Both the position numbers and the translations under genes were made by a program. From NCBI GenBank assembly GCA_902801415.1, contig CADCIK010000015.1, positions 1-64,000 of the forward strand: DNA of 64,000 bases, read 5' to 3'. The notes beneath the pieces are model-generated. The model was given only the letters and a program-made list of their open reading frames with translations. It ran no database searches and was not told the DNA's origin. This document shows, in pieces, positions 1 to 8,528 of this stretch; position 1 is the first letter of the stretch, and every line of letters begins with the position of its first letter. This stretch comes from an uncultured Lachnospiraceae bacterium (GTDB taxonomy: Bacteria > Bacillota > Clostridia > Lachnospirales > Lachnospiraceae).

Positions 1-97
1 ACCAGTCAGTGCACGTCAACTATTGAAACCGCCGTGTACCGAACGGTACGCACGGTGGTGTGAGAGGACGGGGGCTAATCACCCCCTCCTACTCGAT
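1..97 (+). mobile_element. 3' end of a group II intron (domains V and VI)
   Basis: The folding signature of a group II intron tail is visible. Domain V spans 28-59: a 9-bp lower stem (28-36 with 51-59), the two-base bulge C49-G50, and an upper TACCG/CGGTA stem. Domain VI spans 62-94: GAG/CTC, AGGA/TCCT and GGGGG/CCCCC stems with a single unpaired A91, the expected branch-point adenosine. A91 lies 7 bases from an AT at 96-97, the usual distance to the 3' splice site. The rest of the intron, with any reverse transcriptase gene, would lie to the left, outside the window. The assignment rests on structure and remembered intron tails. Confidence 0.8.
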
Positions 98-1476
98 TAC
101 AGATTTGTGATCAGCCGGTAGTGATCGTGTCCCTCGTTGCGGAGAGAGCTGGAGAAGAATACCTTCATGGCTTCGATCATATAGGCGGTGTCAGCCGTGC
201 CGGCTGTCTCATAGGCGGAATGCATGGACAGCTGCGGGAGGCCTACGTCCGCGGTCGGAATGGAGAAGTGGGTCATGGACTGGTGTCCCAGTGTCGATCC
301 TCCGCGGGAACCGGAGCGGTTGGTGAACTCCTGGAAAGGCACGCCTGCCCGGCGGCACACTTCTTTGAAAACGGCGGCCGAAAGAGCGTCTGTAGTATAT
401 CGCTGCGCCGCGTTGTATTTGATGACCGGTCCCTTATTGATGGCAGGCCGGTTGACCGGATCCGCCGCTTCGGGATAATTGGGATGGACCGCGTGGGCGT
501 TGTCTGCGCTGACCATAAAGGAGCCGGCCGTGAGGAGACGAAACTTCTCGTCGTTGCAGGCAAGCGCATCGGCAACCCTGTGGAGTATGTCGGTCAGAAA
601 ACCGGAATCAGCGCCTTGTCTTGAACGGGAGCCGACTTCCTCGTTGTCAAACACAGCGAGGATCGGGATGGAATCTGCCTCCGCGGAGGCCAGATACCCC
701 TTGAGATCGGCAAATCCGCACTGCAGATCATCCAGATGTCCGCCTGAAATGAATTCGCCGTGCGCACCCCATACTGTGCCGCGCCCGCGCACATAGAGGA
801 AGAGATCGTGGCCGAGAATGTCCTCAGGTTTACAGCCGGTTTCTTCGGCGATCACCTCCATAAAAGAACCTTTGGAAGAGGAGAGCCCGATGATCGGGAG
901 CATATCCTTCTGCATGTCGATCTTCTGTCCGTCGTTCTGCGTCCGGTCCATGTGGATCGCAAGGCGGGGGATCATCAAAAGATCCCTGTCAACGTTGACA
1001 AGACGGGACGAAAGCCCGTCCGCTGTACGGATAACGACGCGGCCTGCGACGGAGAGAGGGCGGTCGAACCAGGACTGCATGATCAGTCCGCCGTATCCCT
1101 CCACATTCAGAAGGATGTATCCGTTTCCTTCCATCTCGGGATTCACTTTGATCTTCATGGTGGGGCTGTCGGTGTGGCTGGCAGCGATCATAAAGCCGGA
1201 AGGACGGTCGTGCGGGATGCGGAAGGATATGATCGAGGATTCCGCCCGCATGACAAAATATCGTCCGCCCGCTTCCAGATGCCAGGGAAACGCCTCGAAG
1301 AGCTCTTCATATCCCGCATCCAGAAGAACGCGCCGGATCGTATGGGCAGTGTGGAAGGCCGATGGGCAATTCTGAAGAAACTGCAGTAATTCCTGCTGCA
1401 GGGATTCGCTGTATGTAGTGTTTGCTGTCTTCATGTCCTGTTCCGCGCCGGAAGGGACTTTCAATAGGTCTGTCAT
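97..1476 (-). CDS. M18 family aminopeptidase
   Basis: This is a zinc-dependent cytosolic aminopeptidase of the aspartyl-aminopeptidase (M18) family, which removes N-terminal residues, often acidic, from peptides. The metal-site motif HTDSP is at residues 101-105, the FDNEEVGS motif with its catalytic and metal-binding glutamates is in the middle, and the HSAYE motif near the C-terminus supplies another conserved histidine. At 459 residues it has about the family length, so it is probably intact. The start is set by AGGAGG five bases before ATG, and an extended -10 promoter lies just upstream. The last base of a group II intron (T97) is the complement of the final base of this gene's TAA stop, so the intron sits exactly at the gene's 3' end in antisense orientation. 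Confidence 0.93.
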   Translation of the reverse strand: MTDLLKVPSGAEQDMKTANTTYSESLQQELLQFLQNCPSAFHTAHTIRRVLLDAGYEELFEAFPWHLEAGGRYFVMRAESSIISFRIPHDRPSGFMIAASHTDSPTMKIKVNPEMEGNGYILLNVEGYGGLIMQSWFDRPLSVAGRVVIRTADGLSSRLVNVDRDLLMIPRLAIHMDRTQNDGQKIDMQKDMLPIIGLSSSKGSFMEVIAEETGCKPEDILGHDLFLYVRGRGTVWGAHGEFISGGHLDDLQCGFADLKGYLASAEADSIPILAVFDNEEVGSRSRQGADSGFLTDILHRVADALACNDEKFRLLTAGSFMVSADNAHAVHPNYPEAADPVNRPAINKGPVIKYNAAQRYTTDALSAAVFKEVCRRAGVPFQEFTNRSGSRGGSTLGHQSMTHFSIPTADVGLPQLSMHSAYETAGTADTAYMIEAMKVFFSSSLRNEGHDHYRLITNL

Positions 1477-1506
1477 AGATGCCTCCTGAGTTTTGGTCGT
1501 GTATCC

Positions 1507-1515
1507 ATTATAGCA
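1507..1515 (-). promoter_or_regulatory. extended -10 promoter of the M18 aminopeptidase gene
   Basis: Read on the minus strand the sequence is TGC followed by a perfect TATAAT, which is the extended -10 (TGn) arrangement. No good -35 lies 16-18 bases upstream, as is normal for extended -10 promoters. It is about 30 bases before the start codon. Confidence 0.55.
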
Positions 1516-1556
1516 TCAAATACCCGCATAATATTGTGCTAAAACAGATACGCTTC

Positions 1557-1585
1557 TTGTAAAAAGCGCCTGTATGAAATACAAT
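1557..1585 (+). promoter_or_regulatory. promoter of the peptide ABC importer operon
   Basis: TTGTAA at 1557-1562 and TACAAT at 1580-1585 are separated by 17 bases. This sigma-A-like pair lies 70 bases before the substrate-binding protein start and is divergent from the aminopeptidase promoter. Confidence 0.55.
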
Positions 1586-1657
1586 GTTCACGGCAGTAAA
1601 TGGGCGTATGCCCCACATTGACTCCCAAAAAGGGGAGCAGTGATGAAAGGAGAACTT

Positions 1658-3289
1658 ATGAAAAAGAGAATACTTGCTGGAATCCTTGCTGTAAGCATGG
1701 TGGGAGCACTTCTCACAGGCTGCGGTAAAGGAGCATCGCAGAGCGCTGACGCTGCACCCGCTGCCGGAACGGAAGAAGCCGCTGAGGCTGCTGACGGGAC
1801 GGAAACGGCAACAACGGAGAGAGCACAGGCCAACGAGATCGTGATCGGCATCGCGCAGGATCTTGATCAGAGCCTGGATCCCCACTACGCAGTCGCAGCC
1901 GGTACCAAAGAAGTCATGTTCAATGTCTTTGAGGGACTTGTCAAATATGATCCCAACGGCGATACCATCCCCGCGGTGGCATCGGAAGTCGAGGTCTCTG
2001 ACGACGGTCTCGTCTATACGTTTACCCTTCGCGACGGCGTAAAGTTCCACAACGGTGACAATGTGGATCTCGACGACGTGATCTATTCCATTCAGCGCTG
2101 CAAGGATGACCCCAAGGTCAACCCGCAGACTTCTACAGGACTTCAGTGCATTGAGAGTCTTGAGAAGGACGGAGACAACAAACTTGTGATGACGCTCTCT
2201 GAGCCCAACACAGAGCTGATGTCTCTCCTGACGCTGGCTATTCTTCCCGCAGATTATGACAAACAGGACACCGCGCCGATCGGCACAGGCCCTTATAAGT
2301 ATATTGGCCGCACGGCTCAGGAATCTGTTGAGCTGGAGAGATTTGCGGATTACTGGGGAACGCCCGCTAATATCGACAAGGTCACTTACAAGGTCAATGA
2401 GAAGGCAGAAGGCCTGATCATGGGTCTTGAGAGCGGCGCCCTGGATCTGGTATCCCATCTGAGCAGCACCCAGGTCGCTGAGCTCAATAAGGATGACTTC
2501 AACATCGAGCAGGGCACAATGAACCTTGTACAGGCGCTCTATCTCAACAATGAGGCTGCTCCGTTCGACAACGAGCTGGTCCGCCAGGCTCTCTGCTATG
2601 CAGTCGACAGACAGGGTATTCTGGATATGGCGTTTGACGGATACGGATTCCTCATCGGATCCAATGTATTCCCCGCGTTCACAAAGTATTTTGACGAGAG
2701 CCTGACCGACTACTACACACTGGAAACCCCTGAAGCAGGCAAGGAAAAGGCTAAGGAACTTCTGGCAGAGGCAGGTTATCCCAACGGATTTGATATGGTC
2801 ATCACGGTTCCTTCCAACTATGCGCCTCACTGCGATACGGCTGAGGTCATCGCAGAGCAGCTCAAGGAGGTAGGCATCAACGCTACTCTTAAGAAAGTTG
2901 AGTGGGAATCCTGGGTGTCCGATACATATGCGGGCAGAAACTTCCAGGCTACAGTGATCGGACTGACCGCAGATCCGCTTACGGCAAGAAGCCTTCTGGA
3001 GAGATTTACAACAGCGCAGAGAGTTGAAGATGCGGAAGGAAACCGCGGAAACAACTTCATCAACTACAACAATGCGGATTACGACGCACTCTTCGAGAAG
3101 GCCGTCAAGACCTACGACGACGAAGAGCAGACCAAGATCTACAAAGAGATGGAGAAGAACCTGACCGAGCATGCGGCAAGCGTCTATATTCAGGATATGG
3201 CGGATATGGTCGCTGTTCGCAAGGGTCTGTCCGGCCTTACATTCTATCCTCTGTATGTGCTGGATGTTTCCACTCTGAAGTGGAACTGA
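1658..3289 (+). CDS. peptide/nickel-type ABC transporter substrate-binding lipoprotein
   Basis: Family 5 extracellular solute-binding protein (DppA/OppA/NikA type), the receptor of the importer encoded by the next four genes. The N-terminus is a lipoprotein signal ending in LLTGC, so the mature protein should be attached to the outer face of the membrane. An Ala/Glu-rich linker follows, then the long SBP_bac_5 domain with the typical segment 'FTLRDGVKFHNGD'. The start is placed at the ATG at 1658, preceded by AAAGGAG with normal spacing; upstream in-frame GTG/ATG codons at 1640 and 1643 overlap that Shine-Dalgarno and are unlikely. The length (543 residues) is usual. The ligand cannot be read from sequence: short peptides are the default guess, nickel chelates or other small cations are possible. 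Confidence 0.9.
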   Translation: MKKRILAGILAVSMVGALLTGCGKGASQSADAAPAAGTEEAAEAADGTETATTERAQANEIVIGIAQDLDQSLDPHYAVAAGTKEVMFNVFEGLVKYDPNGDTIPAVASEVEVSDDGLVYTFTLRDGVKFHNGDNVDLDDVIYSIQRCKDDPKVNPQTSTGLQCIESLEKDGDNKLVMTLSEPNTELMSLLTLAILPADYDKQDTAPIGTGPYKYIGRTAQESVELERFADYWGTPANIDKVTYKVNEKAEGLIMGLESGALDLVSHLSSTQVAELNKDDFNIEQGTMNLVQALYLNNEAAPFDNELVRQALCYAVDRQGILDMAFDGYGFLIGSNVFPAFTKYFDESLTDYYTLETPEAGKEKAKELLAEAGYPNGFDMVITVPSNYAPHCDTAEVIAEQLKEVGINATLKKVEWESWVSDTYAGRNFQATVIGLTADPLTARSLLERFTTAQRVEDAEGNRGNNFINYNNADYDALFEKAVKTYDDEEQTKIYKEMEKNLTEHAASVYIQDMADMVAVRKGLSGLTFYPLYVLDVSTLKWN

Positions 3290-3429
3290 TGACGGAAAAC
3301 GAAATCTGATCAAGTGATCATGTGCGCAGCAATAGGGCGTTCTTATTGCTGCGCGCTTCTTATTGGTCCGGCGCGGAAAAGGGCGCCGGGACCCGCTTGG
3401 AATGATTCGACTAAAAGGAGATACCCTCA

Positions 3430-4380
3430 TTGAAGTATGTAGTCCGCCGAATTCTGGCATTAATCATTACCATGATCATGGTATCATTTCTGGCTTTTGC
3501 CGCCTTCCACATCATATCCGGCGATCCCGCAAGAGCGATCCTCGGAATGAACGCAACAGAGAGTCAGCTGAAGGTCCTGCGGCAGGAGATGGGGCTGGAT
3601 AAGCCGTTCATGGTGCAATACTTGAACTGGCTGATCGGTTTCTTTACAGGAAATCTGGGGATTTCCTACAGCTACCGGCAGCCTGTGTCAGAGCTGATCG
3701 CGCCCAAGCTGAAGGTCACCCTGCTGATGGTGCTCATCAGCTTTGTGATCATTATTGTGTGCTCGGTCCCTCTGGGGCTGCGTGCTGCGCAGAAATCGAG
3801 AGGGCGCCTTGAATGGCTCAGAACGACGATCATACAGTTATGTATGGCTGTGCCGGCTTTCTTTCTGAGTATTCTGGTCTCGTATGTGTTCGGGATCATT
3901 TTCAAGTTTTTCACACCCGGTGATTTTCCCAAAATAGAAAAGGATCTGGCAGGCGCGGTTAAATATCTGTTTTTTGCCGCGGTCTGTATAGCGATCCCCA
4001 GGATCGCCATGGCAGTACGTATGCTCAAGAGCACACTCATTGAGGAGATGGAGAAGGACTATGTCCGGACTGCGATCTCAAGGGGCAACGACCGTACGGA
4101 AGTCCTCAAAAAGCACGTTCTCAAAAATTCTCTGGTTCCCACGATCACATTCCTGGGACAGACGATGGCGGAGATCGTGGGCGGCAGTATTGTCGTGGAA
4201 CAGGTCTTCGGAATTCCCGGAATGGGAAGATTTCTTGTCGCGTCCATATCCAACAGAGATTATCCGGTCGTCGAGGCGCTCGTCGTCATTCTGGCCTTCT
4301 GGGTCATTCTCTCGGGAACACTTGCGGATCTGATCAATCAAAAGATCGACCCGCGTCTGAAACTGGGAGGGCGCGCATGA
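3430..4380 (+). CDS. peptide ABC transporter permease, DppB/OppB type
   Basis: First membrane subunit of the importer. It has an N-terminal transmembrane helix, a short external loop with the family motif around DKPFMVQY, and five further hydrophobic segments; the cytoplasmic EAA loop that docks on the ATPases lies around 'AISRGNDRTEVLKKHVLKN'. The start codon is TTG at 3430, supported by AAAAGGAG nine bases upstream; no better start exists nearby. Its last four bases (ATGA) overlap the start of the second permease, so the two are translationally coupled. 316 residues is normal for the family. Confidence 0.93.
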   Translation: MKYVVRRILALIITMIMVSFLAFAAFHIISGDPARAILGMNATESQLKVLRQEMGLDKPFMVQYLNWLIGFFTGNLGISYSYRQPVSELIAPKLKVTLLMVLISFVIIIVCSVPLGLRAAQKSRGRLEWLRTTIIQLCMAVPAFFLSILVSYVFGIIFKFFTPGDFPKIEKDLAGAVKYLFFAAVCIAIPRIAMAVRMLKSTLIEEMEKDYVRTAISRGNDRTEVLKKHVLKNSLVPTITFLGQTMAEIVGGSIVVEQVFGIPGMGRFLVASISNRDYPVVEALVVILAFWVILSGTLADLINQKIDPRLKLGGRA

Positions 4381-5186
4381 AAAAACGTAAATGGAACGGA
4401 TATCTGATCGCGGGAGCGATCATTACAACCATCATTGTGGTGTGGATCCTGGTCGGGCGTTTTTACACACCCTATCCGCCCACCAAAATGAGCTCCGCAA
4501 GGCTGCAGGGACCTTCCCTTGCGCATCTGTTTGGAACGGATAAGTTCGGGCGCGATATTTTCAGCCGTGTCATGCAGGGATCCGGAACGACTCTCATGAT
4601 CGCGGCGCTTACGATCCTGATCGGCGCCGGTATCGGAACGATCGTCGGCTCGATCACGGGATATTTTGGCGGAATTGCAGATGAAGTGCTGATGCGCTTT
4701 AACGACGCGCTGACGGCCTTCCCCAGCATTCTTCTTGCCCTGGTCATCATCAGTATTCTGGGATCGGGCAAGCATAACGTGATCATAGCGCTGGGAATCG
4801 TCTTTATACCCAGCTACGCCCGTATGATGCGAACCGCTTTCGCGGCGCAGCGGGAGGTCAACTATATTACCAGCGCGCGCCTGATGGGGGCGAGCAGCGC
4901 AAGGATCCTGATGGTCCACATGCTGCCCAACACGATCCATGTGCTCCTGCCGGCGCTGACGATCGGCTTTAATAACGCGGTTCTCGCGGAGGCCAGTATG
5001 AGCTTTCTGGGAATCGGCGTCACACCGCCGGACGTCTCCATGGGCTATATGCTCTCCGAGGCACAGGGCATGTTCCGCTCGGCACCCTGGTATGCGCTGA
5101 GTGTCGGCGGAGTGATCGCTCTTCTTGTATTTGGCGTCAGCCTGATCGGTGAGGGCATTCAGAGAATGAATAAGGAGGTGGACTGA
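4377..5186 (+). CDS. peptide ABC transporter permease, DppC/OppC type
   Basis: Second membrane subunit of the same importer. After a first hydrophobic segment it carries the family motif 'LFGTDKFGRDIFSRVMQG', then five more membrane segments and the EAA loop ('SARLMGASSARILMVHMLPN'). At 269 residues it is slightly short, with a reduced N-terminal cytoplasmic tail compared with typical DppC. It overlaps the upstream permease by ATGA and the downstream ATPase gene by one base, so the whole set is a tightly packed operon. Confidence 0.93.
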   Translation: MKKRKWNGYLIAGAIITTIIVVWILVGRFYTPYPPTKMSSARLQGPSLAHLFGTDKFGRDIFSRVMQGSGTTLMIAALTILIGAGIGTIVGSITGYFGGIADEVLMRFNDALTAFPSILLALVIISILGSGKHNVIIALGIVFIPSYARMMRTAFAAQREVNYITSARLMGASSARILMVHMLPNTIHVLLPALTIGFNNAVLAEASMSFLGIGVTPPDVSMGYMLSEAQGMFRSAPWYALSVGGVIALLVFGVSLIGEGIQRMNKEVD

Positions 5187-6103
5187 TGCTGGAAGTCAGA
5201 GATCTCCATGTGAAATTTCATAACAGAGACAGAGAAGCCGTGGCAGGCGTGAGCTTTAAGCTCAATGACGGAGAGATCCTGGGCCTTGTGGGCGAGTCTG
5301 GATCGGGAAAATCCGTCACAGCGATGAGTATTGCGGGGCTTCTTCCCCGCAAGAAGTGTTCCTATCAGGGAGAAGTGCTAGTGGATGGAGAAGATATGCT
5401 CCATGCCAAAAGAGCGCTCCTCAGGAAGGTGCAGGGCAATAAGATCGGCGTCGTCTTCCAGGAACCCATGAGCGCCATGGATCCTCTCATGAAGGTCGGC
5501 AGGCAGGTCGAAGAGGTGCTCGCCATCCATACGGATCTGAGCGCCGAAGAGCGCAAGAAGAGGGCGATTCAGGCTCTGACGGATGTCGAACTTCCTGATC
5601 CCGAGGCGGTCTATGACAAGTATCCCCACGAGCTTTCAGGCGGCATGCTGCAGAGATCCATGATCGCGGCGGCGATCGTAAGCCGTCCCAGCCTGCTTCT
5701 TCTGGATGAGCCTACGACCGCACTGGACGTGACGATCCAGGCGCAGATCTTAAAGCTCCTCAAAAAGCTCAATAGAAAGCACAAGATCTCCATGCTCTTC
5801 ATATCCCACAACCTCAATGTCGTGAGAAAACTTTGCAGCCGCGTGATCGTCATGCAGAGAGGCGTGATCGTGGAGGATGGACTTACCTACAATGTGTTTT
5901 TCAAACCTCAGCACCCCTACACACAGCATCTGATCGAGTGTATCCCTGCAAGGGTCAAACTGATCGCGAGACGGAGCATGGAAGAGGAAAATGCGAGTGT
6001 AGATGGCGATCAGGCTGCCGGGGAGGCGGGAAAGGCTGAAACGGCCGTCAGCAGCAGACAGGCGGGAAACACCGTAAAGGCAGGAGGTGAGCACTATGAC
6101 TGA
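5186..6103 (+). CDS. peptide ABC transporter ATP-binding protein, DppD/OppD type
   Basis: One of two nucleotide-binding subunits powering the importer. Walker A is GESGSGKS (about residues 36-43), the ABC signature is LSGGMLQR, and Walker B is [12 protein letters not shown]. The C-terminal oligopeptide-transporter extension follows ('[13 protein letters not shown]'), but it ends in an Ala/Glu-rich tail lacking the usual cysteine-rich iron-sulfur segment of many DppD proteins. It overlaps the next gene by eight bases. Confidence 0.93.
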   Translation: MLEVRDLHVKFHNRDREAVAGVSFKLNDGEILGLVGESGSGKSVTAMSIAGLLPRKKCSYQGEVLVDGEDMLHAKRALLRKVQGNKIGVVFQEPMSAMDPLMKVGRQVEEVLAIHTDLSAEERKKRAIQALTDVELPDPEAVYDKYPHELSGGMLQRSMIAAAIVSRPSLLLLDEPTTALDVTIQAQILKLLKKLNRKHKISMLFISHNLNVVRKLCSRVIVMQRGVIVEDGLTYNVFFKPQHPYTQHLIECIPARVKLIARRSMEEENASVDGDQAAGEAGKAETAVSSRQAGNTVKAGGEHYD

Positions 6104-6899
6104 TATCAAAAGCACGCTGACCTCCATAACAGGGATCGGTGCGAATCCCGCAGCACAGGCTAAGGCGCAGGATCATCTGGTTCTGGAAGTGAATCACGTG
6201 AGCGGAGGCTACCACACGCCCGGACTCTTTGGAAGAGGCAAGTATCAGCAGGTTCTCTACGACGTGGACTTCAATATCCGCCACGGTGAGATCATGGGTC
6301 TTGTCGGAGAAAGCGGCACCGGAAAATCCACCCTCGCCAGAATGATCCTTGGTATGGTCAAACCGGAAGAAGGCTCGATCGTCCACCACACAAAGCGCCC
6401 CCAGATCATCTTTCAGGACCCATACAGTTCCCTGAATCCGGCCTATACGGTCGAGTGGTCGCTGGAAGAGCCGCTTCGCGTTTTTGGCAAATATGACGAG
6501 GCAGAGAGGAAGCGCCGCGTGCGCGACATGCTGGCCAAAGTAGAGCTGCCCGAAGAGTGCCTCTACGCCAGGCCCTCGGAGCTCTCCGGCGGACAGAGAC
6601 AGAGAGTGAGCATCGCTGCGGCGCTGATCAGAAGACCGCGCTTTATCATCGCGGACGAGCCGGTCTCGGCACTGGACGTGACGATCCAGGCGCAGATCCT
6701 GCAGCTTCTGCGCGACCTGCGTGAGGAACTGGACCTGAGCTATCTCTTTATCTCTCACGATCTCAACGTCGTCTACCAGCTTTGCGACAGGGTGCTTGTC
6801 ATGAAAGAGGGCAGGATCGTGGAGCAGGGTACCGTCGACGAAGTCTACGACCACCCCAAGGAAGAATATACGAAGCAGCTGCTGGCGGCGGCGCAGTGA
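6096..6899 (+). CDS. peptide ABC transporter ATP-binding protein, DppF/OppF type
   Basis: Second nucleotide-binding subunit. Walker A is GESGTGKS, the signature LSGGQRQR and Walker B '[12 protein letters not shown]'. I place the start at ATG 6096 because AGGAGG at 6082-6087 is eight bases before it; a GTG at 6087 in the same frame is part of that Shine-Dalgarno. The protein of 267 residues lacks the C-terminal extension of many OppF proteins. It is the last gene of the operon, followed by a strong terminator. Confidence 0.92.
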   Translation: MTDIKSTLTSITGIGANPAAQAKAQDHLVLEVNHVSGGYHTPGLFGRGKYQQVLYDVDFNIRHGEIMGLVGESGTGKSTLARMILGMVKPEEGSIVHHTKRPQIIFQDPYSSLNPAYTVEWSLEEPLRVFGKYDEAERKRRVRDMLAKVELPEECLYARPSELSGGQRQRVSIAAALIRRPRFIIADEPVSALDVTIQAQILQLLRDLREELDLSYLFISHDLNVVYQLCDRVLVMKEGRIVEQGTVDEVYDHPKEEYTKQLLAAAQ

Positions 6900-6940
6900 T
6901 GCGGAAACCGGGGCAATATAAGCTTTTGTAAATGCAAAGA

Positions 6941-6984
6941 AAGCTGTCGCATTAAGAATTATCTCTTAATGCGGCAGCTTTTTT
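6941..6984 (+). terminator. Rho-independent terminator of the peptide importer operon
   Basis: A 16-bp stem (6941-6956 with 6965-6980, one T-G wobble) with an 8-base loop is followed by a run of T. It has the same AAGCTG/CAGCTT outer stem as the terminator after rplT. Confidence 0.9.
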
Positions 6985-7019
6985 GTGTGAAGGGGCGGCT
7001 CATTGGAGGGGATGGTGAA

Positions 7020-7291
7020 TTAGGTACAGGAGGCTGGTTTCAATGAAAAGTTCTCCATGGTTCAGATGGCTTGGGGCAGGGTTTAGGTACAGAAGGCAGG
7101 TTTCGATGAAAAGTTCTCCATATTTGCCGATATTATTTGGAACTTTTCTTACAATATTTGTTGCTGTACCTAAAGCAGAGGATAACTATGGGGAACAAAT
7201 CAAGCAAAATTTCTCCCTGTACCTAAACGACACCAGATAGGTTGAAAACCGTGGGGAACAAATCAAGGAAAAGCTCTCCCTGTACCTAAAC
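7020..7291. repeat. cluster of five related ~40-bp units, two direct and three inverted
   Basis: Units start with the core TTTAGGTACAG and end about 30-40 bases later near a TTCTCCAT or TTCCCCAT block. Two units face right (7020-7060 and 7082-7123); three face left (about 7139-7174, 7187-7228 and 7250-7291). Units within each orientation are most alike. The array fills the gap between the importer terminator and the convergent phosphoesterase gene, so it could form large RNA or DNA foldbacks. Open frames across it (7043-7240 on plus, 7186-7524 on minus) look like by-products of the repeats. From 6985 to 7346 I see nothing else. Confidence 0.8.
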
Positions 7292-7346
7292 GTCACCATA
7301 AACGATAGAACCTGTTGAATGGTGGAGAGTGCCTGCACAGATTGCA

Positions 7347-7910
7347 TTATTTCCGGTCCTCTTTGCGCTCCTCCTCTATCATCATATCCCGAAGTGTTTC
7401 GAGAAGAATTGGCGTGTAGTTGATCCTTTCTACACTGACACAAGCGCTCCGGGAACTGACAGAACGGTAGGACGGCACATTGTGCACATGTCCGAAGAGA
7501 TTGGCGTAGGGCATACTGCGGCACATGTACAGCGGTTCATGGGATAAGATGAAGAACTCTTTCAGTAAAACCGGCAGGTCATAGCACTCTTCGAATCCGA
7601 TTTCCCTCCATTTCTGCGTAGACAGATAGCGGTCATGATTGCCAATGATCAGAAACTTCCTACCCTTGAGCTGCGCAGTCAGTTGCCGGCAGCGTTCTTC
7701 GCCCTGCGAGCAGAAATCACCCAGATGATACACAAGATCATCTTCATCTACGGTTTCATTCCATCTTCTTATGATCTCACGGTCCATTGTTTCCGCGTCC
7801 GGAAAGGGTCGTTCCTCATAGAGTCTTATATTCTCATCTCCGAAATGAGTATCCGCGATGATAAAGATGCGGGGCTCTTTTTTATTGTTCTTTTTACGTA
7901 TATCTGCCAT
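7347..7910 (-). CDS. calcineurin-like metallophosphoesterase (MPE superfamily, YfcE-like)
   Basis: A small single-domain metallophosphoesterase. The metal-binding blocks are in order: 'IIADTHFGD' (D and H), 'LVYHLGDFC' (GD), 'LIIGNHDRY' (GNHD), 'ILSHEPLY' (SHxP) and 'NLFGHVHN' (GHxH). Such proteins hydrolyse phosphomono- or diesters in the cytosol; the substrate is not deducible. I place the start at the ATG at 7910 because GGAGG stands eight bases before it; an ATG 12 codons upstream has no ribosome site. The gene is flanked on both sides by repeat arrays and is convergent with the peptide importer operon. Confidence 0.85.
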   Translation of the reverse strand: MADIRKKNNKKEPRIFIIADTHFGDENIRLYEERPFPDAETMDREIIRRWNETVDEDDLVYHLGDFCSQGEERCRQLTAQLKGRKFLIIGNHDRYLSTQKWREIGFEECYDLPVLLKEFFILSHEPLYMCRSMPYANLFGHVHNVPSYRSVSSRSACVSVERINYTPILLETLRDMMIEEERKEDRK

Positions 7911-8029
7911 TTTCAGGTCCTCCAGCGGTTCTGAATCTGACTCCAATGTAGGACAGCGGGGGAGTGATTGTCAACTTTTTGATGCCGGATACACGGAAGA
8001 TGAATTTAATGGTTGGTTAGGAAGAATTT

Positions 8030-8312
8030 GTGCCGTTTTCATGCCGCTGAAGCACTCCATAAGGGCAGTAAAACGTCAACTGACAGGAAGAATAAGAATT
8101 GAGCCGTTTTCATGCCGCTGAAGCACTCCATAAGGGCAGTAAAACGTCAACTGACAGGAAGAATAAGAATTGTGCCGTTTTCATGCCGCTGAAGCACTCC
8201 ATCCATAAGGGCAGTAAAACGTCAACTGACAGGAAGAATAAGAATTGTGCCGTTTTCATGCCGCTGAAGCACTCCATAAGGGCAGAGAAACGTCAGCCGG
8301 GAGGAAGAACAA
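8030..8312. repeat. 71-bp tandem repeat, about four copies
   Basis: A 71-bp unit beginning GCCGTTTTCATGCCGCTGAA occurs at 8032, 8103, 8174 and 8249. The third unit carries a 4-bp insertion (ATCC duplicated), making its period 75; the fourth copy decays after about 45 bases. The first three copies are nearly identical, so expansion is recent. Short frames through it (for example 8099-8383) change with the insertion and have no ribosome site, so I treat it as non-coding. The gap 7911-8383 holds nothing else that I recognise. Confidence 0.9.
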
Positions 8313-8383
8313 GACAGTCGGAACGCAGCTCCGAACAGCCGACAGATCACTTTATATTTTCTTTAGAAAAATCCGCTCAATAA

Positions 8384-8411
8384 TTGACATAAAGTTTAGC
8401 AATAGTATAAT
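8384..8411 (+). promoter_or_regulatory. consensus promoter of the pot regulator and operon
   Basis: TTGACA (8384-8389) and TATAAT (8406-8411) are both perfect consensus hexamers with a 16-base spacer. The promoter overlaps one copy of a repeated AAAGTTTAG motif and so is probably repressed by the gene downstream. Confidence 0.85.
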
Positions 8412-8477
8412 TGTGAATCGTACCGAAAAGTTTAGTATTAGAATATTTTCAGTTTATTATTAAAATTGACCGTCAAT
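8391..8477 (+). promoter_or_regulatory. candidate operators for the XRE-cupin regulator
   Basis: Two kinds of site stand between promoter and gene. AAAGTTTAGnnnTAG occurs in the promoter spacer/-10 area (from 8391) and again from 8428, a direct repeat 37 bases apart. A 13-bp perfect palindrome, ATTGAC-C-GTCAAT, lies at 8465-8477. Autoregulation is usual for PuuR-like regulators; which site is bound is inference. Confidence 0.45.
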
Positions 8478-8528
8478 ATGACATAAGCGGAACAGCAGTA
8501 GAAAGGGACGGAAAGGAAGGCGGTACAG

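Noticed and set aside
1508..3460. 650-codon open frame on the minus strand
   Set aside because: It is antisense to the clearly coding substrate-binding protein gene, has no family motifs and arises from GC-rich codon bias.
7043..7240. 65-codon frame in the five-unit repeat cluster
   Set aside because: Formed by the repeat units, no homologous look and no ribosome site.
8030..8312. CRISPR array
   Set aside because: The 71-bp units are contiguous, without unique spacers, and there are no cas genes in the window.
8099..8383. 94-codon frame through the 71-bp repeats
   Set aside because: Frame depends on the 4-bp insertion, no ribosome site, translation is only the repeat.
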